The notes beneath the pieces were generated by a model. That model had not been told where the DNA came from, made no database searches, and saw nothing but the letters and a program-made list of their open reading frames with translations. This document shows, piece by piece, positions 41,781 to 50,273 of a DNA stretch of 64,000 nucleotides. A program made the position numbers and the translations under genes. Location of the stretch: positions 1 through 64,000 of the forward strand of contig JAEWBS010000112.1 of the NCBI GenBank assembly GCA_023391005.1. Direction: 5' to 3'. The stretch comes from Bacillota bacterium (GTDB taxonomy: Bacteria > Bacillota > Clostridia > Oscillospirales > Ruminococcaceae). The first letter of the stretch is position 1. Each line of letters begins with the position of its first letter.

Positions 41781-41911
41781 GCTAAAGCTCCTTTCTCAAT
41801 GTCTCGATGTATTAAATGAACTTTAACATTTTTATTTGTAGAAATTATGGAGAGAGCACTCATTTCGCCAGTCAACATATTAAATTTATACCCGCATAAA
41901 AGCCAACAACA

Positions 41912-41950
41912 AGAATACCCCTGCCGACTGATCATCGGCGGGGGTATTCT
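41912..41950. other. Long GC hairpin upstream of the metal operon
   Basis: Arms AGAATACCCCTGCCGA / TCGGCGGGGGTATTCT (15 of 16 pairs), followed on the plus strand by AAATACAGCTTTTT. It may be a terminator or boundary. The gap 41781-42221 otherwise holds only promoters. Confidence 0.5.
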
Positions 41951-42138
41951 AAATACAGCTTTTTCGTCGAGAGAAATTTTGTCTGCTGTTTAGACCCGAC
42001 ACGATGCAAGCAGCCCTATATTGATGTCAGCGTTTCTCAGGCATTGTGTTTCTTTGCGAAAATCTCTGCATTTTTGTACAAACAGTTGGCCGCTTTTTTG
42101 TCGCCTCGCATAATTTTATTGAAACATCAAATTTGTTA

Positions 42139-42199
42139 TTGACTTAGCATAAAACATTCGTTTAATATTATTGTATATTAAAATTGTTCTACAATTTTA
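42139..42199 (+). promoter_or_regulatory. Promoter and palindromic operator of the tricarboxylate operon
   Basis: -35 TTGACT (42139-42144), 18-bp spacer, -10 TAATAT (42163-42168). Directly downstream is a perfect palindrome TAAAATTGT-TCT-ACAATTTTA (42179-42199) over the probable start of transcription, a good candidate site for the GntR regulator encoded at 48037. Confidence 0.65.
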
Positions 42200-42221
42200 G
42201 TTAAATAAAAGGAGGTACAAT

Positions 42222-43121
42222 ATGAGCAACATTTTGGAGGGCGCGTGGGACCTGCATGTACACAGCGGACCCGACGTCATCAAACGGAAGCTAACCGATG
42301 ACGAAATGATGCAGCGTTTGATTGCGAACAAAATGAAAGGCTACGCCATCAAATCGCATATTTCGTCCACCACAGGCCGCGCGGCGCTGGTCAACGCGCT
42401 TTATCCCGACGCTACCGCTGTGGGCACCATCACCCTGAATAACACCGTCGGCGGCATTAATCCTTTTGCGGTGGAAATGGCCATCAGGGACGGCGCAAAG
42501 CTGGTCTGGCTGCCCACCATCGACGCCAAGAACGAGAGCGACCACATCGCCGCCAATATGGCACATGCGGCCGATAAAACCAAAATGCCGTTTTTTGCAA
42601 AGCTTCGCGTGGAGTTGGACGAAAAGGGAAAGCTTCAGCCGCCCATCTGGATTTTAGACGAAAACGGCGCGCTGATTCCCGCCATGCAAGCCGTGCTTGA
42701 CGTTATCATCGAGCATAATATCGCGCTGGCCACCGGGCATATCAGCGTCAAAGAGGCGTTTGCCGTCGCGCGTGAGTGTCACAGGCGCGGCTTTAAAAAG
42801 CTGATTATCACGCATCCAAACTTCCCTTCCACAACCTTTACCAAGGAGGAGCAAAAGGAACTAGCGGCGCTTGACGCCTATATGGAGCACTGCTTCACCA
42901 CCCCCGACACGGGCAAAATCACTTGGGAACGCGCCTTTGAGGAAATCCGGTATGTGGGTCCGGCGCACTGCATCATCTCCACCGATCTGGGCCAGCCGAC
43001 CTATGTGTATCCGGACGAGGGCATCGCGGGCTTTGCAAACCAGCTTCTCACCCACGGCTTCAGTGAGGACGAGGTCAGGACCATGATATGCCACAACCCC
43101 GAATATCTCATCAACGGATAG
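42222..43121 (+). CDS. DUF6282-type metal-dependent amidohydrolase
   Basis: A 299-residue member of the amidohydrolase fold. The first metal-binding motif is DLHVHSGPD (10-18), followed by KGYAIKSHISST, GTITLNNTVGG, a LATGHIS His late in the barrel and TDLGQPTYVYPDEG with the terminal Asp. The family has no settled function. In this operon it could hydrolyse a lactone or cyclic precursor of the acid handled by the downstream genes, in the role LigI plays on 2-pyrone-4,6-dicarboxylate; that is inference. ATG 42222 follows AAAAGGAGG. Confidence 0.8.
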   Translation: MSNILEGAWDLHVHSGPDVIKRKLTDDEMMQRLIANKMKGYAIKSHISSTTGRAALVNALYPDATAVGTITLNNTVGGINPFAVEMAIRDGAKLVWLPTIDAKNESDHIAANMAHAADKTKMPFFAKLRVELDEKGKLQPPIWILDENGALIPAMQAVLDVIIEHNIALATGHISVKEAFAVARECHRRGFKKLIITHPNFPSTTFTKEEQKELAALDAYMEHCFTTPDTGKITWERAFEEIRYVGPAHCIISTDLGQPTYVYPDEGIAGFANQLLTHGFSEDEVRTMICHNPEYLING

Positions 43122-43131
43122 GAGAATCAAC

Positions 43132-43866
43132 ATGTTTGACAAAAATCAAAATGTGCTGGTCGTAAGCGGGCATGCCGCCGATTTTGTGTGGCGCGCCGGC
43201 GGTACCATCGCCAAGTACATCGCACACGGAGCAAAGGTTAAAATCATTATACTTAGTCTGGGCGTCAGAGGAGAATCAAACGATCTTTGGGATCAGCCCG
43301 GGCAGACCGCCGATAATGTTAAAACAATCCGCCGTGCCGAGGCGACGGCCGCCGCAAACTGCCTTGGCGTGACTGATGTTGAATTTTGGGATTATGATGA
43401 TTACTACATGCAGCTTGAGGACGCGGATAAGATAGATCGCATGGCAACGCTAATCCGCGAATTTGAACCGCATCACATCATCACCCACGGCGAAAAGGAT
43501 TTGCTCAATCCTGACCATGACGCAGTCAATCGCTTTGTCTTTAAGGCGAGCGTACTGGCCATCTCAAACGGTGTGCAGCTCGGCAACACCAAAACCTCTA
43601 AACAGACGCGCATCTTCGGCTTTGAGCCGCACCAGCCTGAAATCTGTGATTTTAAGCCTGAGGTAATCATCGACATCACCGAGACGATGGACGCCAAAAA
43701 AGCCGCGATGAACTGCTATAAAGCGCAGGGACATCTGATCGAATACTACACGGTTCGCGCCTTTGTCCGCGGAAATCACGCAAGACGTCTTTCAGGTAAT
43801 AAAAGCTATAAATTTGCCGAAGCCTTTAACAGAAGATTTCCCTATGTTGGCGAATGGCTTGTTTAA
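43132..43866 (+). CDS. GalB-like PIG-L protein (possible 4-oxalomesaconate hydratase)
   Basis: A 244-residue zinc protein of the PIG-L/LmbE fold. In deacetylases the motif is HPDD; here it is GHAADFVWRAGG, so the metal ligands His14 and Asp17 remain but the catalytic Asp is Ala16. DLLNPDHDAVN carries the third ligand. Loss of the base together with the HxADFVWRxGG signature matches GalB, the hydratase of the gallate/protocatechuate 4,5-cleavage route that turns 4-oxalomesaconate into 4-carboxy-4-hydroxy-2-oxoadipate. The RraA-type aldolase at the end of the cluster would split that product. Confidence 0.75.
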   Translation: MFDKNQNVLVVSGHAADFVWRAGGTIAKYIAHGAKVKIIILSLGVRGESNDLWDQPGQTADNVKTIRRAEATAAANCLGVTDVEFWDYDDYYMQLEDADKIDRMATLIREFEPHHIITHGEKDLLNPDHDAVNRFVFKASVLAISNGVQLGNTKTSKQTRIFGFEPHQPEICDFKPEVIIDITETMDAKKAAMNCYKAQGHLIEYYTVRAFVRGNHARRLSGNKSYKFAEAFNRRFPYVGEWLV

Positions 43867-43942
43867 TAATTGAATTTTAGACAATATTGTGAGACAATTA
43901 TGCAGTCTCCTCCACTGAGAGGAGCTTGTCCGGAGGTATGTT

Positions 43943-44848
43943 ATGATGGAAAAACCCGTTCTTGGATTTATCGGCTTTGGCGAAGCTGCTTTTTCCATTT
44001 GCAGCGGACTTGCTTTAACCTCCGCGCCGGTCGTATACGCCTACGATGTCATGACCGACAGCGAGGCGGCCGGAGCGCTGATACACAGCCGTGCGGCGCA
44101 AGCCGGCGTTACGCTGGTCCGAACGCTTGAGCAGCTCGTTGATAAAAGCGACGTCATCCTCTGCGCGACCAGCGCAAAATACGCGCTTTCTATCGCCAAA
44201 GAGGCAACGGCCTTTTTAAGACCCAGAAAAATATATGCCGATATGAACTCCGCTTCGCCCATGGTCAAGCGCGAAATTGCGCAGGTTGTCGATGCCACCG
44301 GCGCACACTTTGCAGACAGCGCCGTTATGGAAATTGTTCCCCCACACAGGCACAAGGTTCCGATTGCCGCGAGCGGAAGCGGCGCCAAGGTATTTGCGTC
44401 GCTGCTCAACCCACTGCAAATGAATATTGTCTACATCAACGACACCGCGGGCAGCGCCTCATCAATGAAGATGTTCCGAAGCATTTTTATGAAAGGAATG
44501 ACCGCACTGCTTACCGAAACGCTGCTGGCCTCTTATCAGGCCGGCGTGTGCGATGAGGTCATGGATTCCATCACAAAGACGCTTACCGAAAAAACGCCCG
44601 AGCAGCTGGCAAACCTACTGATAAACCGCACCGCCATTGCCGCCGAACGCCGCGTAAGTGAAATGAAGGACGTAAAGGCAACCTTGGAAGAGCTTGGATT
44701 GCCGACCTTTGCAACCGAAGGAACGATAAGCCGGCTGCAATGGTTCTGCGATTTAGGCCTTAAGGAATACTTTAACGCTACAGCGCCGGTAGATTATCAC
44801 GATGTACTCAGAGCAGCAACCGAACTGAATACAAAAGGAGAAAAGTAA
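43943..44848 (+). CDS. NAD(P)-dependent oxidoreductase with DUF1932 domain
   Basis: A 301-residue protein of the 6-phosphogluconate / 3-hydroxyisobutyrate dehydrogenase superfamily. The N-terminal Rossmann fold begins PVLGFIGFGEAAFSICSGLA; the middle has YADMNSASPMVKREIA; the C-terminal helical DUF1932 domain contains SMKMFRSIFMKGMTALLTETL. The catalytic lysine is probably that in SSMKMFRS. Such enzymes oxidise beta-hydroxy acids. ATG 43943 has GGAGG 6 bp upstream. Its place in the operon suggests reduction or oxidation of a carboxylic-acid intermediate. Confidence 0.83.
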   Translation: MMEKPVLGFIGFGEAAFSICSGLALTSAPVVYAYDVMTDSEAAGALIHSRAAQAGVTLVRTLEQLVDKSDVILCATSAKYALSIAKEATAFLRPRKIYADMNSASPMVKREIAQVVDATGAHFADSAVMEIVPPHRHKVPIAASGSGAKVFASLLNPLQMNIVYINDTAGSASSMKMFRSIFMKGMTALLTETLLASYQAGVCDEVMDSITKTLTEKTPEQLANLLINRTAIAAERRVSEMKDVKATLEELGLPTFATEGTISRLQWFCDLGLKEYFNATAPVDYHDVLRAATELNTKGEK

Positions 44849-44849
44849 G

Positions 44850-45890
44850 ATGAACAAGAAGATTATGGCAGTCTTATTATCCGCAATGATGGTTTTCAGT
44901 CTTGCAGCCTGTGCAAGCTCCTCCAAGCCTTCTTCGTCTTCCACGGCAGCTGCATCGCAGTCCGGCGCAGCTTCTTCCGAAGTCGCGCCGCCTAAGCTGG
45001 ATTATCCTAAGCGTGCCATCGAGATGGTTGTTCCCTTCGGCGCTGGCGGCTCCGCCGACATGATGGCCAGAACCGTCGCGCAGCTGATGGGCAACTACAT
45101 CGACAAGCCGATCAACGTTGTCAATAAGGCCGGCGGCGGCAGCACCAACGGTCTGGTTTACGCCAATGAGCAGGATGCCGACGGCTACACCATCCTTGAA
45201 ATTACGCCGTCGCTGCCGATTATCGAAGCGCAGGGTACCGCACCGATCAATTTTTCCGAGTGTTTTGTGCCGATCGGCAACTTTCAAGTGGATATCCAGT
45301 CCTTTGCCATCAGCAAAAAGAACCCTAACTTCACCGATCTTGACAGCATGATCGCTTATGCCAAGGCGCATCCCAATGCCGTGAAGGTGGGCGGCACCTC
45401 GCCCGGCGGCCTTGACGATTACATCGTGAAGGGCTTTGCGGAGGCAGCCGGGATTGAGCTTCTATATGTCCCGTACAATTCCGCGGCCGAAACCAAATCG
45501 GCGCTGCTCGGCGGCGAAATCGACATTTATCAAGACAAGCTCATCTCGTTTTTACAGATGCTGCAGACCGACGAAGTTGTGCCGATCGTCACGCTGTACA
45601 ACCGCCGACTCACCGAAGTCGAGGAAATGAAAAATGTTCCCTGCTCTGTTGAAAAGGGCATCAACTTTACTCAGGGCTCCTGGAGAGGCTTCGCCGTCAA
45701 GAAGGGCACCCCTCAGGAAATTGTGGATTACCTTGAGGAGATTATTAAAAAGGTCTATGAATCCGACGAATACCGCAAAATGGCTGAAAATGATAAGTCC
45801 GATCTCATACCCGGCTACATGGATGCCAAAACCTACGCCAAGCTCTGGCAGGATGAGCTGGTAGGCTACAAGAGAATCTTCAGCAAATAA
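44850..45890 (+). CDS. tctC: Tripartite tricarboxylate transporter binding lipoprotein
   Basis: A 346-residue solute-binding protein with a lipoprotein signal (VFSLAACASS, lipid Cys near residue 21), a low-complexity Ser/Ala linker and a TctC fold: YPKRAIEMVVPFGAGGSADMMAR, VVNKAGGGSTNGL, PSLPII and VGGTSPGG. The loop VPYNSAAETKSALLGGEID binds the ligand carboxylates. It is followed by a hairpin (45915-45942) before tctB, which probably gives excess binding protein. The ligand is most likely a di- or tricarboxylic acid matching the enzymes encoded upstream. Confidence 0.92.
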   Translation: MNKKIMAVLLSAMMVFSLAACASSSKPSSSSTAAASQSGAASSEVAPPKLDYPKRAIEMVVPFGAGGSADMMARTVAQLMGNYIDKPINVVNKAGGGSTNGLVYANEQDADGYTILEITPSLPIIEAQGTAPINFSECFVPIGNFQVDIQSFAISKKNPNFTDLDSMIAYAKAHPNAVKVGGTSPGGLDDYIVKGFAEAAGIELLYVPYNSAAETKSALLGGEIDIYQDKLISFLQMLQTDEVVPIVTLYNRRLTEVEEMKNVPCSVEKGINFTQGSWRGFAVKKGTPQEIVDYLEEIIKKVYESDEYRKMAENDKSDLIPGYMDAKTYAKLWQDELVGYKRIFSK

Positions 45891-45914
45891 TAAATGAACT
45901 GCGGTCTGGGGTAT

Positions 45915-45942
45915 AAGCGCCCACAAATCGCTGTGGGCGCTT
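45915..45942 (+). other. Intercistronic hairpin between tctC and tctB
   Basis: Perfect 11-bp stem AAGCGCCCACA / TGTGGGCGCTT with a 6-nt loop in an 82-bp gap, no T run. It likely stabilises the tctC part of the mRNA. Confidence 0.6.
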
Positions 45943-45972
45943 GTACCCTGCCGCCATCAGGGAGTGAAATGA

Positions 45973-46449
45973 ATGGAACTGCTTTTCAACCTGTTTATCG
46001 GCTGTGTGCTGCTGATGTTTTTGTTTTGCGGTGCGACGATATCCAATACTTCGGTAGCGGCCGACCATCTTGGCGCCGGCGGCTTTCCGATGATATTCGC
46101 TGTGATTGGGCTCGTGTTACTGTCCTGTGGTACCCTACAAACCCTGCGCGCACCCAAGGCCGCCGCAGCGCCCTCGGGCGTAACGGTTATGGATTATAAG
46201 CGTGTGGGTGTTATTGTTCTTCTGTTGCTCGCTTACATCCTGACCATCAAGTCACTGGGCTTCGCCATTGTCACCCTGCTCTTCACAGCCGGAAGCATTA
46301 CGGCGCTGGGTTACAAATCGTATGGCAAAACCGCTGTTTTCTCACTGCTGTTCACTGTCATGCTGATCGTCATTTTCGGCCGCGTTTTCTTTATCGCGCT
46401 GCCCCGTGGCATCGGCGTTATCAAAGAATTCAGCTACTACTTGTATTGA
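45973..46449 (+). CDS. tctB: Tripartite tricarboxylate transporter small subunit
   Basis: A 158-residue membrane protein with four segments, starting MELLFNLFIGCVLLMFLF. GAGGFPMIFAVIGLVLL and the last two segments (VFSLLFTVMLIVIFGRVFFIALPRG) agree with TctB, although this family is poorly conserved. It begins behind GGGAGTGAA. It pairs with the large subunit 13 bp downstream. Confidence 0.88.
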   Translation: MELLFNLFIGCVLLMFLFCGATISNTSVAADHLGAGGFPMIFAVIGLVLLSCGTLQTLRAPKAAAAPSGVTVMDYKRVGVIVLLLLAYILTIKSLGFAIVTLLFTAGSITALGYKSYGKTAVFSLLFTVMLIVIFGRVFFIALPRGIGVIKEFSYYLY

Positions 46450-46462
46450 GGAGGAGAATAAG

Positions 46463-47947
46463 ATGGTTATACAAGGTTTAATGAATGTCTTTTCTCCTGT
46501 GACGCTGCTGCTGGTCATCGTTGGCACCACCTGGGGGCTCACCGCCGGTGCGCTGCCGGGCTTAAGCGCCTCTATGGCGGTTATACTGATGCTGCCCTTC
46601 ACCTACGGTATGGAGGCAATTCAGAGCGTGGTTGTGTTGGTCGCGGTCTATGTTGGCGCCATGTGCGGTGGCTCTATCTCGGCCATCCTGCTTAAAACGC
46701 CCGGCACCCCCAGCGCGGTTGCCACCGTATTTGACGGCTATCCGATGGCTCTTCAGGGTAAAGCATCACGCGCAATCGGTCTCTCGATCACCGCCTCCTC
46801 GGTGGGCGGCATTTTCTCGGGCCTTATCATGGTCGCCTTTGCGCCGTTGCTGGCTCAGTGGGCGTTAAAATTTCAAAGCGCCGAGTTTTTTGCGCTGTCG
46901 TTGCTGGGCCTGAGCTGCATCGCCAGCATCGGCTCGGAGCAGCCGGTCAAAGCGCTGCTTTCGGCCTGCCTCGGACTGCTGATTTCCACCGTGGGCCTAG
47001 ACGCCATCTCCGGCGCGCAACGCTATACCTTTAACCAACAGTTTTTGATGAACGGCATCGACTACATCCCGGTTATGATCGGCGCCTATGCCCTTGCCGA
47101 GGTTTACCGCAATGTGTTACTCGGTAAGAAGACACAGTCAGATACGGCGCCGGACGGCAAGGTTAAAACCGAAATTATCGGAATCAAAAACATTATTCAG
47201 TACTGGCAAACTTATCTCAAGTCGTCGATTATAGGCACAATTGTAGGTATTATTCCCGCGGCGGGCGGCTCTATTGCGGCGCTGATCAGCTACAGCGAAG
47301 CAGTTCGTTCCAGCAAGACCCCCGAACGGTTCGGCAAGGGCGCCGATGAGGGCGTAATCGCCTCCGAAGCCGCGAACAACGCTGCGGTGGGCGGATCGCT
47401 CGTACCGACGCTGGTGCTCGGCATTCCCGGCGGCACCGTTGCGGCAATTCTGCTGGCGGCGTTTACGATGCACGGCATGATCCCCGGCCCGCTGCTGCTG
47501 AGAAACCAGCCCGATATGCTTTACAGCATCCTATTCGGCATCATTGTTTCCTCGTTGCTGCTGTTTGTACTCGGCATCTTTGTTGCGCGCCAATTTTCAC
47601 GCATTGTAACGCTTCCCTATCCGTTTTTGGCTACCATCATCATGACACTGGGCCTGCTCGGCTCCTATTCGCTGCGCAACAGTATTTATGATGTGATGAT
47701 TATGTTTGGCTTCAGCTTCCTCGGCTTTATGTTTGACAAGTACAATTATTCGACCTCCTCGTTTATTCTGGGTATTGTGCTCGGCGCAATTGCTGAAAAC
47801 GGCCTGAGAAAGCAGATGATCGTTTCCGGCGGAAGCTGGGCCGGTTTTTTCACCCGTCCAATCGCGCTGGTCGTGCTTATTGTCAGCGTTATTTCCTTCC
47901 TGACACCCTATATTCGCGCAAAGCGCAAGCTCAAGCAAGCCCAATAA
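46463..47947 (+). CDS. tctA: Tripartite tricarboxylate transporter large permease
   Basis: A 494-residue protein with about 12 membrane segments. TctA signatures: GTTWGLTAGALPGLSASMAVILMLP near residue 25, YVGAMCGGSISAILLKTPGTPSA and a second copy-like EAANNAAVGGSLVPTLVLGIPGG. ATG 46463 follows GAGGAGGAGAA; in-frame codons upstream overlap tctB and have no site. It uses a sodium or proton gradient to import the acid delivered by TctC. Confidence 0.95.
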   Translation: MVIQGLMNVFSPVTLLLVIVGTTWGLTAGALPGLSASMAVILMLPFTYGMEAIQSVVVLVAVYVGAMCGGSISAILLKTPGTPSAVATVFDGYPMALQGKASRAIGLSITASSVGGIFSGLIMVAFAPLLAQWALKFQSAEFFALSLLGLSCIASIGSEQPVKALLSACLGLLISTVGLDAISGAQRYTFNQQFLMNGIDYIPVMIGAYALAEVYRNVLLGKKTQSDTAPDGKVKTEIIGIKNIIQYWQTYLKSSIIGTIVGIIPAAGGSIAALISYSEAVRSSKTPERFGKGADEGVIASEAANNAAVGGSLVPTLVLGIPGGTVAAILLAAFTMHGMIPGPLLLRNQPDMLYSILFGIIVSSLLLFVLGIFVARQFSRIVTLPYPFLATIIMTLGLLGSYSLRNSIYDVMIMFGFSFLGFMFDKYNYSTSSFILGIVLGAIAENGLRKQMIVSGGSWAGFFTRPIALVVLIVSVISFLTPYIRAKRKLKQAQ

Positions 47948-48036
47948 TTGATATTGCTTTATATACATAAAAGCCTTATCATGATAAAATAAATCTTGGT
48001 ATTAAATAACAGAAACCACTTGTTGAGGTGATATAT

Positions 48037-48678
48037 ATGGTTCGTGCCAATGAAATAGCATATGCGTATATTAAGTCCAGAATACAGGACGGCACCTTCC
48101 GTCCTGCGCAGCGTCTTGTAGAGGCGCAGCTTGTCGAGGATATCGGCGTCAGCCGCAATACCATCAAAAAAGCGTTGATGCTGCTTTCACGCGAGGGGCT
48201 GATTACGATTGAGGACAACAAAGGCGCCACCATCCGTTCGCTGGATCTGGGCGAGGTGATCGAATACTATGAAATTCGGATTGCGCTTGAAAAAATTGTG
48301 ATTCAGCACGCTGCTAAAAATATCACCCCAAGCGACTTGGACGAGATGGCCGCATTGCTTGACAGAATGAAGGCGTTGAGCGCCCAAAAGGATTTTGACA
48401 CCTACAGCGAATGCAACCGTCAATTCCACAACGTGATTTATAGGGCGTCACAGAAGCCGATCATCGCAGATATCATACAAAATATCAAAACCCAGCTTAA
48501 GCGCTTTCAGATCAAAACGATGCTTGTTCCCGGGCGGGCAGACCATTCGATGGAGGAGCATGAAGCTATTTTGAACGCTTTGCGCAATCATGACGCCGTT
48601 GCGGCCGAAAAGATGATTATAACGCACGTTTCGCACGTCGTGGACACGATTGTGCAATACAAAAATCTTTTCTTTTAA
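48037..48678 (+). CDS. GntR-family regulator, FadR/VanR subgroup
   Basis: A 213-residue regulator with an N-terminal winged helix (IAYAYIKSRIQDGTFRPAQRLVEAQLVEDIGVSRNTIKKALMLLSREGLI) and an all-helical FCD ligand domain, its metal site from Asp and His in ECNRQFHNVIY and HSMEEHEAIL. FCD regulators commonly sense carboxylic acids. ATG 48037 follows GAGGTGA at 6 bp. It lies within the tricarboxylate cluster, 90 bp after tctA, and may control the palindrome at 42179-42199. Confidence 0.9.
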   Translation: MVRANEIAYAYIKSRIQDGTFRPAQRLVEAQLVEDIGVSRNTIKKALMLLSREGLITIEDNKGATIRSLDLGEVIEYYEIRIALEKIVIQHAAKNITPSDLDEMAALLDRMKALSAQKDFDTYSECNRQFHNVIYRASQKPIIADIIQNIKTQLKRFQIKTMLVPGRADHSMEEHEAILNALRNHDAVAAEKMIITHVSHVVDTIVQYKNLFF

Positions 48679-48697
48679 GGAAGGGAGAACTCTTAAA

Positions 48698-49387
48698 ATG
48701 AATCATTATAAGCCACTGCCGGAGCTGATTGACTGCCAGCTTGTCGCGCGCGCGGCCAAATTTGGCACGGCCCAGCTCTGTGACGGCATGAAGGGCCTTG
48801 GCATAGAGCGGGACGGCTGTATGGATTATGACATTATGCCGATCGTTCCAAGCGTTAAAATGGTCGGCACAGCCTGTACGGTCGAAACGGAGGATGGCGA
48901 TAATTTTCCGATTCATGTCGCTATCTACCAAGGCCGCCCCGGCTACGTGATGGTCATTGACGGCAAGGCCTGCTTTGATCGCGCCTATATGGGCGATCTG
49001 ATGGGCGGCGCCGCCAAGGCGATCGGCCTTGAGGGCATCGTGGTGGATGGCTGTATCCGCGACCGGATCGGTCTGACCGATATGGGGCTCAATATTTTTG
49101 CCCGCGGATTTATACAGCGCGGCCCCTCTAAAAAGGGACCCGGCAAAATTAATGAGCCGGTGCGCTGCGGTGGTATTACCGTCAACCCGGGCGACCTTGT
49201 GGTGGGGGACTGCGACGGCATAACGGTCGTTCCCCGTGACCGCATTGAAGAGGTTTTGGCGCTGGCCGAAAAGAAGGATGCCTACGAGCAGCAACGCCGC
49301 GAAGCCATAGCCGAGTATACCCGCTGCCGCGAGGCCGGGCTGCCGCTGCCGGACCTGACCCCCGACTGGGTCAAGGAAATGCTGTAG
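48698..49387 (+). CDS. RraA-like class II aldolase (CHA aldolase / oxaloacetate decarboxylase type)
   Basis: A 229-residue protein of the RraA/HMG-CHA aldolase fold. The signature GGAAKAIGLEGIVVDGCIRDR supplies the Gly-rich loop and the Arg-Asp pair that hold metal and pyruvate enolate. The C-terminal extension (CREAGLPLPDLTPDWVKE) is typical of the aldolase group rather than the RNase-E inhibitor group. It would cleave 4-carboxy-4-hydroxy-2-oxoadipate to pyruvate and oxaloacetate, the step after a GalB hydratase. ATG 48698 follows AAGGAAGGGAG. Confidence 0.87.
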   Translation: MNHYKPLPELIDCQLVARAAKFGTAQLCDGMKGLGIERDGCMDYDIMPIVPSVKMVGTACTVETEDGDNFPIHVAIYQGRPGYVMVIDGKACFDRAYMGDLMGGAAKAIGLEGIVVDGCIRDRIGLTDMGLNIFARGFIQRGPSKKGPGKINEPVRCGGITVNPGDLVVGDCDGITVVPRDRIEEVLALAEKKDAYEQQRREAIAEYTRCREAGLPLPDLTPDWVKEML

Positions 49388-49407
49388 GCTGCCAGTGTTT
49401 CTGACAA

Positions 49408-49456
49408 CGGTACATAAAAATCCCCCCGGCATAGCCGGGGGGATTTTTATGTACCG
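49408..49456. terminator. Bidirectional terminator with 23-bp perfect stem
   Basis: Arms 49408-49430 and 49434-49456 are perfect complements around loop ATA, with AAAAATCCCCCCGGC / GCCGGGGGGATTTTT at the centre, so each strand ends in a T run. It separates the convergent aldolase gene and KdpE-like gene. Confidence 0.92.
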
Positions 49457-49565
49457 TATATAAGCCATCGCTTCTGGCAGCGCACCAACCCGAAACGGCC
49501 CACCACCCCAAAAGCCTTTCCTGTTCATTCTGACCCACCTGTATCAAGGGGGTGTTTCAGTCTGT

Positions 49566-50273
49566 TTACTCACCCTCGACCATGCGGTATCCCACACCCA
49601 CCTCGGTGAAAATATAACGGGGCTTCGCGGGGTTTTTCTCGAGCTTGCGGCGGATTTTAGCCATATTGGCCCGCAGGTTTTGGGTATCGGCGCTGGCCTC
49701 GGGCCCCCAAATCTCACGGATGATAAAGTCGTAGGTCAACACTCTGCCTGCATACTGTGCCAGCAGACAGACGATTTTATATTCGCTTTGGGTCAGGTGA
49801 ATATCCTCGCCCCCGGCCTGCACCAGCCGCTTTTCAAAATCAAGGGTCAAATCGCCCGCGCGGTACGCCTGCGTATACACCGGGCTGGGCTTTCCCTCAT
49901 AGGCGTGCGCGTGCCGCAAAGCCGCGCGGATGCGCGCCAGTAGCTCTCCGCCGCCGAAGGGCTTGGTAATAAAATCGTCCGCGCCAGCATCCAGCACCTC
50001 GATTTTATCCCGTTCCCGCGTTCGGGCCGAGACGACCACAATCGGCAGCGCACCCCAGCGGCGGACCTTTCGGATAATCTCCAACCCGTCCATATCCGGC
50101 AGACCCAGATCTAAAATAATGAGATCGGGCCGATAGGCGTCGAGCATTTCGCAGGCTTCGCTGCCCGTATAGGCTCTTATCGCGTCGTAACCGTTAGCCG
50201 TCAACATCGTGCCGATGAGATAATTGATGCTGCGCTCATCCTCAATGACCATGATCTTTTCTTTGATTGCCAT
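49566..50273 (-). CDS. kdpE: KdpE-like response regulator
   Basis: A 235-residue OmpR-type regulator: receiver with IEDE (acidic pair), Asp in LIILDLGLPDMDG and Lys in ITKPFGGGELLARIRAALR. The DNA-binding domain has the KdpE-like DLTLDFEKRLVQAGGEDIHLTQSEYKIVCLLAQYAGRVLTY and ends IFTEVGVGYRMVEGE. ATG 50273 has GGAGGG upstream. It overlaps the kinase by 32 bp. No kdpFABC potassium pump is in the window, so its target genes are elsewhere or different. Confidence 0.82.
   Translation of the reverse strand: MAIKEKIMVIEDERSINYLIGTMLTANGYDAIRAYTGSEACEMLDAYRPDLIILDLGLPDMDGLEIIRKVRRWGALPIVVVSARTRERDKIEVLDAGADDFITKPFGGGELLARIRAALRHAHAYEGKPSPVYTQAYRAGDLTLDFEKRLVQAGGEDIHLTQSEYKIVCLLAQYAGRVLTYDFIIREIWGPEASADTQNLRANMAKIRRKLEKNPAKPRYIFTEVGVGYRMVEGE

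Noticed and set aside
41912..41950. CsoR-like copper operator (ATACCCC / GGGGTAT)
   Set aside because: The halves are separated by about 20 bp, far more than in CsoR sites, and form one long hairpin instead.
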